Part shown: one piece after another, positions 46,501 through 54,845 of the stretch
Layout: every line of letters starts with the position of its first letter
Numbering within the stretch: position 1 is the first letter of the stretch
Assembly: GCA_009760855.2 (NCBI GenBank)
Contig: WPIO01000092.1
Span: 1-62,000, forward strand
DNA: 62,000 bases
DNA from: Cristatella mucedo
Lineage: Eukaryota > Bryozoa > Phylactolaemata > Cristatellidae
Direction of reading: 5' to 3'
Notes under the pieces: model-generated
What the model saw: the letters and a program-made list of their open reading frames with translations, nothing else
What the model was told of the DNA's origin: nothing
Databases searched by the model: none
Made by a program: the position numbers and the translations under genes

Positions 46501-49500
46501 TTGTCAGTGGGCACACTTTTGCTATTAGAAAAGATCGCAAATTTGCATCGCCGCACTATACAACTCTAATCCAATCTTCTGCAGTCCAGTACATTCTAAC
46601 CTTGGCCCTCTGTAAACGACTTACTATATTCTTTGCGACACAAGTGACTTGAGAACATAAACCAGCCTCATGTAGTTACCATCTGACGATGTCAGAGCTA
46701 ATTTGTGTCTAACTCATAGCTTGAAGACTTTAAGGACGAGCTTTCAACAAGGCAGATCGATCCTCTTACACTTCAGAATGCTTAAAAATACAATTCAAAT
46801 GTATGGCACACTAAGATAATTTAATCTCTTTTCAAGTGCTTCACTTGTGCCACGGGGCTCGTGCCCACGACCCCAGTCATCAAATTTACGACTTTACAAA
46901 AACTTCGTAAGATGTGCCTTGTTAAGTGCAGGCTTAAACGCCGTTTGTGTCGGATGAAGATCTAGTCAATTTCAAAAACTTCCTTCGAGCTACACCTTGA
47001 AGCTTAGAAAAGCCAGTGCTTCTTTTTTCACTGGAAAACTGAAGTCCTGCCAGTCAGGCCAAAAACAGATTTGTAAGACAGTGAATAATTTGCTGGCTAA
47101 TACTGAGAGGTCTCACTCCCCAGATATTAACGGTTCGGCCAAAAAGTTTTCAGCTTTCTTCACTGAAAAAATTGTGTTCATAAGTGTCTCCATAAAGCCC
47201 CTGCAACTACAGCAATTGCTGAATCGAAACATTTGACCCTAGAGGATTTTCAAAGGTTTCTGCATACGATGTGGCTACCTTAAAAAGGTCTTGTAAAAGG
47301 AACTCCTGAAGACCCTATGCCCTCATCTCTGTTGTCTTCAGTGGCAGACAAACTTAGCCCAGGTGTCACCGAGATTTTTTAATGCTCTGAAAATTGGCTT
47401 TGTCACCAAGTCCATCAAATCGTCCATAGTTAAACTTGTACTTGAAAAGTCTGGATTAGATTCAGAGGTCCTGGCACAGTATCGCCCAGTTTCCCTTCTT
47501 TCTTTTTTGTCTTAAGATTTTTCGACAAATTTTCACTAAGCAGCTGGTAGAATTCATTAAAAAGAATGAAAACGATGACGGGAATGTCACTGCCCTAGTG
47601 CTGCTAGATCTATCGGCTGCCTTCGACGCCATTGACCACGATCTACTTCTTGAACGATTGAGAACAACGATCGGTCTGGCAGACGAGGCACTGGCGTGGT
47701 TTAAATCGTACCTGGTCTGGTTGTGTTCAATCCGTGTCCTGTGTGAGGGTCAGGTCTCATCCACCTGATCATTAGCCTGTGTAGTCCTTCAACTGTCTGT
47801 CCTCGGTCCTTTACTGTTCTCCATTCATACTCAACCTCTGAGAATAGTAATTCAGGTCAATGGAATAGTCAATCACTTTTTTGCTGACGATACTCAGCAG
47901 TATTTGTCATTTAAACCATCCGAATCTGCAGCAGCAGCGACTTATAAACTGAATGCCTGCCTTGTAGACAAACATTCGACCCTGGATGTCGGCAAATTTC
48001 CTTAAACTAAAGGACGTTACACTGGACCTGCAGCTCTTAGGACACCCCTAAGTTCTTACACTGACCCACAAGGCCTGCCACGGCTTGGCTTCTACATACC
48101 TAGCTGAACTGTTTCACCAGTTTCAGCCTCCTCGTGCCCTCAGGTCCTGTATGGACAATACATTAGCTGTTCCATTCCTCCACTTGAAGACCTTTGGGGC
48201 AGAAGCTTTTTCTCTGCAGGTTCTAGACCAGAACTCACTTCCACAATTCTTACTCAACGACATCTAGGCTCGTACTGCTGACTATGGCACATCCTTCCCA
48301 GCCGTCCTGAGCTGCTACTTTCATGTGATTACCCTGTGTATATTGCAGTATAACGTGTGAGCTTCGTAGTAAATAGAGATGACAATATTGGTTTCATTCA
48401 CATCTTTCATTATCGTGATGGCTCACTTGGCTGTTTTCTTTTTAGTTTTTGTTTTAAGTTTAATCTGTCTTTTGACAACTATTAGAGACCTATGTATGGT
48501 CTGCCTAGTCGGCCTTGTCCGATGGTCTGCATTTCAGGTCTCATTCCTGTAAACCGCAACTGCCATTGGTTGAAAGATCGTAGCTTTTGCTGCATTCAAG
48601 CTAGGGGCTCTGCCTATCGCGAAGGTTGTCTTGAAATTAAGCTCCATATTTTGTAGTCACTTGTCATCATGTCTTTGCAGCTATCTTAATATATATCCTT
48701 TCAACTGCATTATCTAACTCTCCTGGTTTGCTTTTTCAGAAACTCGATGAGCTTGAGCATGAGGAAGAAATGAGAGAGAAAGCTGGCCTATACGATAATG
48801 AGTCCAGTGAAGAAGACGAGGAAACAAAGGAGATGCGCAAAACGGCAGCCAAGTGAGGGTCCACCATCAACAGCATGTCTGAGTGATGCATGCCTTGTTT
48901 TTGTAGCATTTTCTTTTTTAGGTCAAAAGCAACGTTTCTATTTTTCTTTGTTGATGTGATGTGCCAAGGTTGACTCTTTTATTACTAGGAAGTCCTTCTC
49001 GTTTTTGTTCAATTTCTTCACCTTACAGAAACTCAGAGTCGCTGAGGCTTCTATTGCTGTTGCTTTCATGACCTCTGGCAATTTTACTGTTAAAATAGGA
49101 TTCGGGAGAAACGCCAGCTTATAATAATGGAATCACGTGAGAAACGCCGAGTGGAGAAATCGCGCATGCCCAGGACTGCCAAAGTTGTGCAGAAGTCAAG
49201 GCTGGTAAAAGAAATGAAGGACCTTGAAGTGGAGCTTGACAGTGACGATGAGGTATGCTGCCTTTAAAGGTGGTTCAGATTGTGTTTGCGTTAAACCCTT
49301 CTTACTATCGTTGGCCTGTGTTTGCCGTGACAGTGCCACGAATGTTGTTGCAACTGTGCCTGCTACTGCGGGGCATTGGTTTACAACCGGTTGCCGAACT
49401 TTTGTTTGTGTTGGCAAATGTAGTTTTTTTTGCAGAAACATTATAGCAAAACTCGAGGTCGAAGTCAGTCCCGAAAGCCACTGAAGCGTAAAAGAGAGGA

Positions 49501-52150
49501 ATCTGAAGGCCAAGTGCACAGTAGTGGCAAAGTGCCGAGGGACAAGTCAGGAGTACGCGATGCTCACGTAAGTCTCGTGCCGATTTTGCAGTATGAACGG
49601 CTTCCCTAACTATGGTGTTGTCAGCTTGCACGGAATGAAAAGGCAACAGCTGAACCGACATCATAACTGCAATATACTTATCAGGTCCCTTTGGCCTTGC
49701 TTAGCATTAGACGACTATGAGAATCGTGTCTTGCAGCCTAGGCCTATTGCTCTCTGATAAATTTACTAGTCCCTCTCTGTTGACTGTAAATTTCCCTTAT
49801 ACTGCCTATTCTTTTTGGTCTGGTTTGTTAGCTGAACCTTTAATCAATATTAAATCCTTAAGTCCGTGAATTAAGTTTATGTCCCCCAAAAGCATAACAG
49901 CTATTGCTGACTGACACCACGACATATACTGACGACATTTAAAACTGAGCTAAAACACAGCATTCGAAGTGCTCAGTAGTCGATTTGCATTAGCTATTGT
50001 GAATGTGGTTGGTTCCCATAGGCGTGACAAGAGGTGTCATGTTATAATATACCTTTATGGGAGAGTCTTAAACGTGATGGTTGCTTTTCTTTTCTTTTGT
50101 TCTAACTAGTGAATGACCATACAGTCAAGAGTGAGCTGTAGATGTAATCCAGCAGCCTCCATTTTGAGGTTATAGGAAATTGGTTAAAATATTGCATGAT
50201 GCAAAGCTAACAACCAGAATTCATAGTTAAAATTTAGCCTTTAGGGCGTGCCATCAGTTCCTTGTGCAATGCTTGATTAAGTTTAGTAGATGTTTATAGG
50301 CCCGGGGCTTAAAACTCCGGCCTCCTGCACTGTAGTCAGTCATTCTGATCCGATTGGTCAATTTAACATGATAAGAGAAGCTTTGTTTCTAAGATTCCCG
50401 TGTATTGATCCGGTTATAACAATAATAATAATAATAATGCACTTGATAAAGCGCCCTCGGAGAACTCAATCTCTTTCTAGGCGCTTTAAATTTGCTGCAA
50501 AGGGAAACACGATTGAATGGTGAGTAATATCATGCTTGATAAACAACATGAACAACGTGGTTAGGGGTGACATGTACAGGGTCAGCATGCAAATGTGGTT
50601 AGTGCCAACATGCACAGTGTCAGCACACATAAGCACATGAAGGACGAATCACAGGGACCCACTAAATGCTGTCCTAAATAGGTGTTCTTAAGTTCTTTTT
50701 AAATGTGGTGAAGTCAGGGGATGTTCTGACGCAAGTCGGGAGGGAGTTCCAGGCTTTGGGAGCATGCGAACTAAATGCACGGTCTCCAAGGGATTGGAGG
50801 CTCGTACGAGGTAGTGGTAAACTGTTGGATTCCGAAAAGTTGGTGGTACGATGCTTGAGCTGGTGGGGGAGTAGGTCTGAGAGATAGGCTGGAGCCAAAG
50901 AATGAAGTTACCTAAAAGTGAGCGACAAAACTTTGAAGTCGATCCGTTGCTTGACTGGTAGCCAGTGCAGGTCGGCGAGAAGTGTTGTGATGTGGCAACT
51001 GTGACGTTCACGACAGACAAGCCTAGCTGCAGAGTTTTGCACAAGCTGTAATCGCCTGATTGCACATGCTGATAGACCGTTGGTGTGCATTTACTCTGGT
51101 CTCTTTGTCTGTCCATTCTTTTTTCTATTTTATGATGTAAAGGGTGCTTGCACATCAAGAATATCCGAATTCCTATCTTGGTGAGATTCTTTCCGGAATC
51201 TTGTCGAATATCTTATAACTAAATGATGGCAATAATAAACCTATGCCGATGGTCCTGATAATGCCCTAGAAATTGGCCCAAAATCTCAGTTAAAATGTAT
51301 ACTGTAGAGTTTAGTTTCAAACATGTTTTAAGGAACACGTTATTACTTGATCCACCAGGTTCATAAGTGTTGCCACTGTCATGGACTATCTAAGGGCTTT
51401 CATGATGGAACTGGCTAGTTCATAATTTACCTACTGGGGGAGGTCAAGAAGTCATTGAAGCCTCTTGCAAGTACTTTTGAACTAGACAGTCAGAATTGTT
51501 GACAAGCAAAACAAGTTTGAATCGTTTCCATTGTTAGTGACAGAAGGGTAGTTGCTGGAGTCTTCGCGTTAAAAGAGTAATCCTGATGGTGGGAGAGAGG
51601 CCATTTGCTCATGAGGAACTGATGTTTAGAATTCCTCACCTGACCATTGAGACAGGCCACCTCCTTGCTAGCTTTGGTGAGTAGCTGGACGGCCTACATC
51701 ATTCTGATGGCATACATTTGCAATACCATCCCTGACCTTTACAAACAAAGCAAAATTTTTAAAAGCAACAGTTTTTTTCATACCGTTTTGCTTAAACAGT
51801 TAAAAACTGTTTAGGCAAAACGGTATGAAAAAATATATGCACATGAACCTTGTTAGGGCTTAATCTTTTTTTGATACATAACCACCCCTGGCTAGCCATT
51901 GACAACCCTTCATCTATTGTGGTGCATTACAAGACTCACTATTCGTTTTTGGTGTGTGGTCTTAGCTCATGACTTTCAAGTCTTTATTGCTTTTTAGATG
52001 GCAGCAAAGGCAAAGAAGCTGGCATTTATATCTCAGCGGCCCATTGCTACACAAGGTCGTGCAGGAGAAGCCGACAGGCACATTAGTGTTAAGATGCCTA
52101 AGCACTTGTTTGCTGGAAAACGCAAGATGGGCAAGACAGACCGGCGGTGA
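32005..52150 (+). CDS. GTPBP4: Nucleolar GTP-binding protein 1 (NOG1/GTPBP4), 14 exons
   Basis: This is a nucleolar/nuclear GTPase of the OBG-HflX-like class that acts in 60S ribosomal subunit assembly. Exons: 32005-32052, 32200-32370, 32507-32610, 32748-32831, 32927-33173, 35980-36129, 37816-38124, 38455-38532, 38652-38703, 40340-40440, 48740-48852, 49099-49252, 49436-49567, 51998-52150. All introns are GT-AG, all phases join, and the sum is 1896 nt, or 631 residues (human 634). An N-terminal helical domain ([16 protein letters not shown]…) is followed by the G domain: G1 GFPNVGKS at 175-182, switch [10 protein letters not shown]3 DTPG at 221-224. The G4 box reads SKVD at 289-292 where human has NKCD. 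Then come the NOGCT region ([24 protein letters not shown]), an acidic stretch, and a Lys/Arg-rich tail ending GKTDRR. Transposon insertions are confined to introns. The start is the only ATG giving the family N-terminus. Confidence 0.96.
32200..32370 (+). CDS. GTPBP4: GTPBP4 exon 2 (residues 17-73)
   Basis: It encodes [20 protein letters not shown] through [15 protein letters not shown] to DDFPKLD, the N-terminal helical domain. Donor GTGAGT, phase 0. Confidence 0.95.
32507..32610 (+). CDS. GTPBP4: GTPBP4 exon 3
   Basis: It encodes [20 protein letters not shown] and [11 protein letters not shown]. It ends two bases into a codon before GTATGC. Confidence 0.95.
32748..32831 (+). CDS. GTPBP4: GTPBP4 exon 4
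   Basis: It encodes [19 protein letters not shown] and QLKKAALG. The split codons at both edges restore Asn and Arg as in the human protein. Confidence 0.95.
32927..33173 (+). CDS. GTPBP4: GTPBP4 exon 5 (G1 and switch I)
   Basis: It encodes the P-loop [13 protein letters not shown], the switch region [10 protein letters not shown] and the end DYKYLRWQ. Donor CAG|GTAGGA, phase 0. The following intron 5 is 2.8 kb and holds several LINE scraps. Confidence 0.95.
33248..33371 (+). repeat. Diverged 62-bp tandem duplication in GTPBP4 intron 5
   Basis: The motif TGCCTGCTTTTTCTT…GGTGCCGTTTGCAAG…CACTGCTTC…TATGACCAAACT occurs twice in a row with small indels. Confidence 0.8.
33631..34038 (+). mobile_element. 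LINE 3' end in GTPBP4 intron 5
   Basis: It starts in the RT C-terminus ([20 protein letters not shown]), keeps that frame to the usual stop, then has the 3' untranslated region, hairpin tail and a long (ATT)n run. It is close in sequence to the open copy at 42697-45722, so this is a recent, strongly 5'-truncated insertion. Confidence 0.9.
34364..34645 (+). mobile_element. Second-family LINE fragment in GTPBP4 intron 5
   Basis: The plus strand matches 48058-48330: a [26 protein letters not shown]-like segment with frameshifts, followed by the LKTFGDKLF-like end. It is the C-terminal part of the second LINE family. Confidence 0.75.
35086..35390 (+). mobile_element. LINE 3' end in GTPBP4 intron 5 (second copy)
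   Basis: It begins at the LTTFKRNLK codons of the RT end and runs through the 3' untranslated region and hairpin tail into (ATT)n. It is almost identical to the copy at 33631 over the shared part. Confidence 0.9.
35980..36129 (+). CDS. GTPBP4: GTPBP4 exon 6 (G3)
   Basis: It encodes [20 protein letters not shown] and [28 protein letters not shown] is the G3 motif. Donor CAG|GTCCGT. Confidence 0.95.
36682..36898 (+). mobile_element. Internal LINE RT fragment in GTPBP4 intron 6
   Basis: The plus strand matches the open copy at about 44016-44222 ([30 protein letters not shown]) with stops. It is cut at both ends and lacks the 3' tail. Confidence 0.85.
36911..37080 (+). mobile_element. tRNA-derived SINE in GTPBP4 intron 6
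   Basis: It has the head GTGATGGCACACTAGAAAGG, the B box GTGGGTTCGAATC and the body GTGATAGCCTTTATGGCTC…GAGGCTGTTAAATCA. It is the same family as 17811-17990. Confidence 0.75.
37209..37336 (-). mobile_element. tRNA-derived SINE, minus strand, GTPBP4 intron 6
   Basis: The minus strand reads CCTGGGTCTGCGCACCGTGG, then CCGGGTTTGAGTCCTACAGC, then a body with GATAGCCGATAAGGCTATTC. It is related to the copies at 16151 and 58320. Confidence 0.6.
37816..38124 (+). CDS. GTPBP4: GTPBP4 exon 7 (G4)
   Basis: It encodes [33 protein letters not shown], the [19 protein letters not shown] stretch and the end PTPRDDK. The G4 box is SKVD. 103 full codons; donor AAG|GTTTGT. Confidence 0.95.
38455..38532 (+). 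CDS. GTPBP4: GTPBP4 exon 8
   Basis: It encodes [15 protein letters not shown] and [11 protein letters not shown], matching RPPFIPEGVVARRK of human. Phase 0 at both ends. Confidence 0.92.
38652..38703 (+). CDS. GTPBP4: GTPBP4 exon 9
   Basis: It encodes [17 protein letters not shown], the start of the NOGCT signature. The donor GTAAGT follows one extra base. Confidence 0.95.
39808..39888 (+). mobile_element. Solo hairpin tail in GTPBP4 intron 9
   Basis: GCAGCAAATCTAAAGCACCTAGG, GAGGGCGCTTTATCA, then (ATT)n. The loop of the hairpin is partly deleted. Confidence 0.75.
40340..40440 (+). CDS. GTPBP4: GTPBP4 exon 10
   Basis: It encodes [20 protein letters not shown] and [13 protein letters not shown] (human [21 protein letters not shown]). 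Donor CAG|GTATGC. The next intron is the largest in the gene (8.3 kb). Confidence 0.95.
40470..40560 (+). mobile_element. Solo hairpin tail in GTPBP4 intron 10
   Basis: CTTTGCAGGAATTGTAAAGC, a hairpin with GAGTTCTCTGATGATGC, then a long (ATT)n run. It lies only 30 bp after exon 10. Confidence 0.8.
40565..42690. other. GTPBP4 intron 10, first part: unassigned
   Basis: I see no gene or known repeat here. The last few hundred bases before 42697 may belong to the 5' part of the LINE that follows, but I could not set its 5' border. Confidence 0.4.
42697..45722 (+). mobile_element. LINE (CR1/L2 type) with open EN-RT frame
   Basis: A non-LTR retrotransposon lies in GTPBP4 intron 10, same strand as the gene. 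ORF2 is open from 42697 to 45498. The track-style start ATG at 42874 is not the true beginning, since the frame upstream already encodes LLALTETWL, the endonuclease Glu motif. Past the ORF come a 3' untranslated region, the AGCGCC…GGCGCT hairpin tail and an (ATT)-rich end near 45722. No ORF1 is seen, so the element looks 5'-truncated or damaged at its 5' end. Uninterrupted coding over 2.8 kb implies a young insertion. Confidence 0.95.
42874..45498 (+). CDS. LINE ORF2: APE endonuclease and reverse transcriptase
   Basis: The 874-codon segment encodes the enzyme that nicks target DNA and copies the element RNA. The endonuclease shows VVYRPPG at about residue 36, GDFNVHF at about 70 and SDH at about 131. 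The reverse transcriptase shows motif [14 protein letters not shown], motif [14 protein letters not shown] and motif C FYADDTQ with YADD at 588-591. The C-terminus carries the family pattern [20 protein letters not shown] and the closing [17 protein letters not shown]. All motifs look intact, so the protein may be functional apart from its N-terminal end, which lies upstream of the ATG (59 more codons are open). Confidence 0.93.
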   Translation: MIVRSKFNFKPFAVPSKQSFESIVLVSPENKLPIVAVVYRPPGTKSSFISDFSDLISILCARNRSFLVMGDFNVHFDNLSDTFSTEFRTLTDSLSLVTHVHGPTHIKGHTLDQIFSYNCTLSSPVITKSWLSDHMQVSFNLQCVPTFSSKITCESRNLKTLDIDAVRASISASPLLLSPPSDLSSLVDCYNTTLADTLDEFAPLTKRTVRPRPDGLWFTTDIKLAKSTKRKLEKAYKRSGLTVHRQAYEDYCRSYQSILAKAKSSFYRNIVESQMHNPKMLMSTINHLLNRSQVSSLPDDPCDDLADRFSRFFVQKIDKIRESIPAMTTFPLECCSSVPGCASMSAFKQVTSDVVLKLVSQSKKTTSPLDPIPTVLLLRCIDLLLPCITNIINMSLASGQVPAPFKKAVVRPLLKKATLDQENLSNYRIVSLLPFLSKTLERVVADQLNSYIETSHLASKFQSGFRANHSTESALLRVYNDLLRNADMGRVSLLVLLDLSAAFDTIDHKVLLECLSSRLGFTGTALQWFRSYLSGRLQSVDVNGQRSSEVPLKYGVPQGSVLGPVLFTVYTLPLADVIAKHNLGFHFYADDTQLHLCFDPSQPSSTSNSLNSLAACIDDIRSWMAANFLKLNDDKTNLLVMGKPSVIQKLERLTFKIGSASISPVASARNLGVIFQSNLSLDDHISSTVKSAYFQLHNIAKIRACLDKDTTSKLVHAFVTSRLDFCNSLLTGLPACAIRRLQLVQNSAARLVCRERRSCHITPLLADLHWLPVKQRIDFKVLSLTFRSLHSMAPAYLSEILPHQAKHRTTRFSESNSLEIPRTNLKSFGDRAFSSYAPTAWNSLPTCIRTSPDLTTFKRNLKTYLFRTAFSGSL
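45960..46035 (+). mobile_element. Degenerate solo hairpin tail
   Basis: CTCTTGCAGCAAGTGCCTGG, GGTTCTCTTGAGGTGTTACAC and a short ATT run. It is weakly preserved. Confidence 0.5.
46097..46660 (-). pseudogene. Tc1-like transposase relic
   Basis: The minus strand shows a Tc1/mariner transposase C-terminus: [20 protein letters not shown] matches the family WP-QSPDLNPIEHLWDE. Upstream on that strand are fragments recalling [14 protein letters not shown] and GGASV (family W-x-x-V, SDESKF and GGGSV) in shifting frames with stops. The catalytic Glu of the last motif reads Asp. I see no terminal repeats. It is a dead fragment in GTPBP4 intron 10. Confidence 0.75.
46805..46895 (-). mobile_element. SINE remnant, minus strand
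   Basis: The minus strand reads GACTGGGGTCGTGGGCACGAGCC and a tail with GAAGCACTTGAAAAGAGATTAAATT. It looks like the SINE type seen at 19458, strongly diverged. Confidence 0.4.
46985..48340 (+). mobile_element. Second LINE family, degenerate RT copy
   Basis: The plus strand encodes broken pieces in order: [20 protein letters not shown] with FFTEKI, the RT finger region ([20 protein letters not shown]), motif [21 protein letters not shown], a decayed motif B, motif [13 protein letters not shown], and the C-terminus [20 protein letters not shown] with [10 protein letters not shown]. Frameshifts and stops occur throughout. It differs clearly from the main LINE. It lies in GTPBP4 intron 10 in the sense direction. 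Confidence 0.85.
48740..48852 (+). CDS. GTPBP4: GTPBP4 exon 11
   Basis: It encodes [19 protein letters not shown] and the acidic [14 protein letters not shown]. It ends two bases into a codon. It rejoins exon 10 in frame across the 8.3-kb transposon-filled intron. Confidence 0.95.
49099..49252 (+). CDS. GTPBP4: GTPBP4 exon 12
   Basis: It encodes [39 protein letters not shown] and ends LDSDDE. Human has IREKKKLKILESKEK and RMPRTAKKVQ. Confidence 0.95.
49436..49567 (+). CDS. GTPBP4: GTPBP4 exon 13
   Basis: It encodes [20 protein letters not shown] and DKSGVRDAH, the basic RS-like tail region. Donor GTAAGT. Confidence 0.95.
50424..51088 (-). mobile_element. LINE 3' end, antisense in GTPBP4 intron 13
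   Basis: (AAT)n, the hairpin tail, 3' untranslated region and RT C-terminus up to [18 protein letters not shown] are read on the minus strand. The copy is 5'-truncated near 51088. One stop splits the RT part. It is the clearest antisense LINE in this gene. Confidence 0.9.
51773..51833. repeat. Hairpin with 28-bp arms in GTPBP4 intron 13
   Basis: The left arm TTTTTTCATACCGTTTTGC and on to AAACAGT is matched by ACTGTTT…GCAAAACGGTATGAAAAAA with one mismatched site. The spacer is about 5 nt. It lies 165 bp before the last exon. Confidence 0.9.
51998..52150 (+). CDS. GTPBP4: GTPBP4 exon 14 (C-terminus)
   Basis: It encodes [15 protein letters not shown], then [20 protein letters not shown] and ends KMGKTDRR followed by TGA. 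Human ends KPKHLLSGKRKAGKKDRR. Confidence 0.96.
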   Translation: MAAKAKKLAFISQRPIATQGRAGEADRHISVKMPKHLFAGKRKMGKTDRR

Positions 52151-53450
52151 TCGGCTATATGGATTGTCTTCATTTATTAAATACCTGGGAAATGGCTCGA
52201 GCGTAATGCATCCATTTGAACGGCTGTTTCTGTCGTATGCGTTAAGAAATCTGTTGACGATGTGCTGTAGCCTTTACGTGTGCAGGCTGCTTCAGCGTGC
52301 TTTCAGTCATCAGCTCCGACGGGCTTTCTGTAATTGCTACGTTTCAGGTTTCTTGCAAACTGGTATTTTTTTCTTATATCGGGTAGTTACTGTGCAAGAC
52401 ACTGTATGCTGCCACAGCTGTTTTGGCTTGCTCTACTGTGCTACCAGGTATGTGTGCAGCTTTGTGAAAATTATGCTTGACTTCAGCTTACCTGTAGCAA
52501 TACTTAATGTGCTAGTACCCTGACTAAAATCTCATCGTTTTACCTCAAAAAGAATGATCGAGAGCAAGCAATTTTGGTTCATCGGATCAATTATTCTCTG
52601 ATGGGCCAGCTTGGCAAATCTGCTAGGCCCCGTGTAAATGGTTAAGCATGTCAACATTGGCAGTAGTCAAGTACTAGCTCGGGAATGCACAACCATTGTA
52701 GACCCGATGTCTATTTCATCTGTCAAGCACTTTTACTTCTGATCTCCATTGGTGTGGACAGCGAGCCTGGTGCGAGACCATAGCATTCGAGGCAGAGGTT
52801 AGGTATTACTCCTGTTCTAAAAAGGCAGGTATCAGCAATTCAACCAGCCATACCCAAGATGCCCTAAACCGCACTAGCAATTATGCAATTGCATCCATTG
52901 GTATCTAGCATGCTTCAAACCAGCCTGCCTGTCCTGCCAATTACGAAAACCCATGTGATCTATCCTCACCCACAGCTTAGGAATACCCAGCACACTAACA
53001 GCAAAACCGTATTGCATCGATAGGTAGGCTGCTTAAGAATTCATTCTCAAAACCGTATTGCATCGATAGGTAGGCTGCTTAAGAATTCATTCTCCACTGT
53101 GTGCTGGCAGCCGTGGCTTGGTAGACTGCTTAGGCAGAAGTAACAGCCTTGGTGGCTTTAAATGGATGCTAGGTGACCTAACATTAAAAACCCTCCTGGC
53201 CAAATGAGTTCTTTAAAAGCAACGCACACCCAGTACTATTGAGTTGACGAAGATGCCTCAGGATGGGTAGGCATCTGTACTCACTTTATAGTTCATTACG
53301 ATTGTAAACGGCTCTACAACACAAAACTCGTAATTTGTTGCCTACGCGAGGTTTCAGGACCAGATGCAGTTGTAGGACTCTCTAGGTATCTGGTAAGTCC
53401 CAAGTTTTTTTGGCAGCATTTGTGCATCCCCAAACGCATGCTCTATTCCT
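52151..53450. other. GTPBP4 3' flank; no gene recognised
   Basis: The 3' untranslated region must begin here. I did not identify a certain polyadenylation signal. A perfect tandem duplication lies at 53003-53094. Confidence 0.4.
53003..53094 (+). repeat. Perfect 46-bp tandem duplication
   Basis: The unit beginning AAAACCGTATTGCATCGATA and ending GAATTCATTCTC occurs twice with no differences visible, so the copying was recent or is an assembly artefact. Confidence 0.95.
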
Positions 53451-53458
53451 AAGAAAGC

Positions 53459-53536
53459 TTGCAGTAAATGTATAGCACCTAGGAAGAGATTTGAGTTCTC
53501 TGAGGGCACTTTATCAAGTGCATTATTATTATTAAA
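53459..53536 (+). mobile_element. Solo LINE/SINE hairpin tail
   Basis: GCTTGCAGTAAATGTATAGC, then GAGTTCTCTGAGGGCACTTT and ATCAAGTGCATTATTATT. Only the last 75 bp of the family is present. Confidence 0.8.
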
Positions 53537-53979
53537 GCTTAGCTCACAACAATAAACCGTCGGCTCCTCAGTAGAACAGTAGTGGGTAGTCTTTCCTCGT
53601 TAGCTAGCGAATGTAGGTGAACTAACTAGTGGCACTAGTTTTTTGCTGATAGCAGTGGTATTAGCTGCCAGCCGAGCCAGTATCTGAGTAGTGCCACCAG
53701 CCCATCATGGTTAGTGAGAACGTGTACCGTATTAGCTAGCGAGGTCGTAATGGCTCCCAGGTCAGCACCTGACCTGGCGATCCTTGTGGTGGTTTAGCAG
53801 ATAGTTCTCTAGATAAATAATATCAAGAGGTAGCTGTATACTCACGTGACTCTCACTCAGTACTGCACCCGCAAGAGGACTTCACCCCCCCCCCCCATTC
53901 CGTGCAACACATCAATGTGTGTATTCACGGTCGCAACCGGTGACCTCATTATTGAAAATTAACTAGCCAAATAAGATAA

Positions 53980-54732
53980 CAGTGGTACCTCGGCTTACGA
54001 ATTTAATCCCTTGTGTGCCGGAGCTCGATAAGTCAAATAGATTTTCCCGTTTTGAAATGCCTCTAATCTGCTCCGGACCCTCTAGAAAAATGCTATTTTT
54101 TTGTCATTTTAAATAAAAAGATGTACTTATAAATAACGAATATTGTCTTAGGAACTGCAATAGAATGGCTTGCACTAAGCAGGTTTTATTAATCCTAATG
54201 TACAGGAGTAACTTGGAGATCAACGACTTGAAAAGGGGAGAACGGTTGAAATGATTTATCTGGATCTTAATCGCCGATTTTCGCCGGGCTTTCCTCGCTT
54301 TCAGTTTATTGGCTGGTCACTACACAGACCGATTGTTATCCGTTATGCGATTAACTCACACACGATGATGTTGGCTAAATAGAGTACGTGCAGTACGTAC
54401 TTAGCCGATCATACTTAGCTGTAACACCGGAGCCTGGCGATCTTGTGCGTCCAAGCACAGCTACGGCTCGTTCCGTCCTCGAGTCCGTCAGGGAGTGCAT
54501 GCCTGTGCTTGGCGTCACATCCTGATCGTAGGCAGCGTCTTGCAACGGAATTTCTTCGTTCACTACCCTACCTTATTGGCCTGAGTAACGCTTGCAGTGA
54601 CTCGCTGCGGCAACTAGCAGTTGAGTATCTGAAGCTGGCTGTAACCTGAGTTTTGGCTCACAACTCAAAAGCAAAAAGATCGGCCGAGAGACAGCTCGTA
54701 TGTCGAGACACTCGTGAGCTGAAGTACCACTG
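53980..54732. mobile_element. 753-bp non-autonomous DNA transposon with terminal inverted repeats
   Basis: The left end CAGTGGTACCTCGGCTTACGA and the reverse complement of the right end CAGTGGTACTTCAGCTCACGA match at 17 of 21 positions. The sub-terminal AATTTAATCCC…CGATAAGTCAAATAG style is typical of Tc1/mariner-group elements with TACCTCGG ends. TA is close to both borders but not exactly in place. No transposase is seen inside. Confidence 0.6.
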
Positions 54733-54845
54733 TACTAGCCTTCTAGGCCCCACTCATACAACATGCTGCCATGCGTTACTAACGTAACAAAAGTCCTGAG
54801 CCTTTGGTCTTGACCATGCACCTTCCGAATAAAGGGCGTTGCAAG

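Noticed and set aside
51969-52523. 184-codon plus-strand open frame overlapping the GTPBP4 end
   Set aside because: It is in a different frame from the conserved last exon and shows no family motif.
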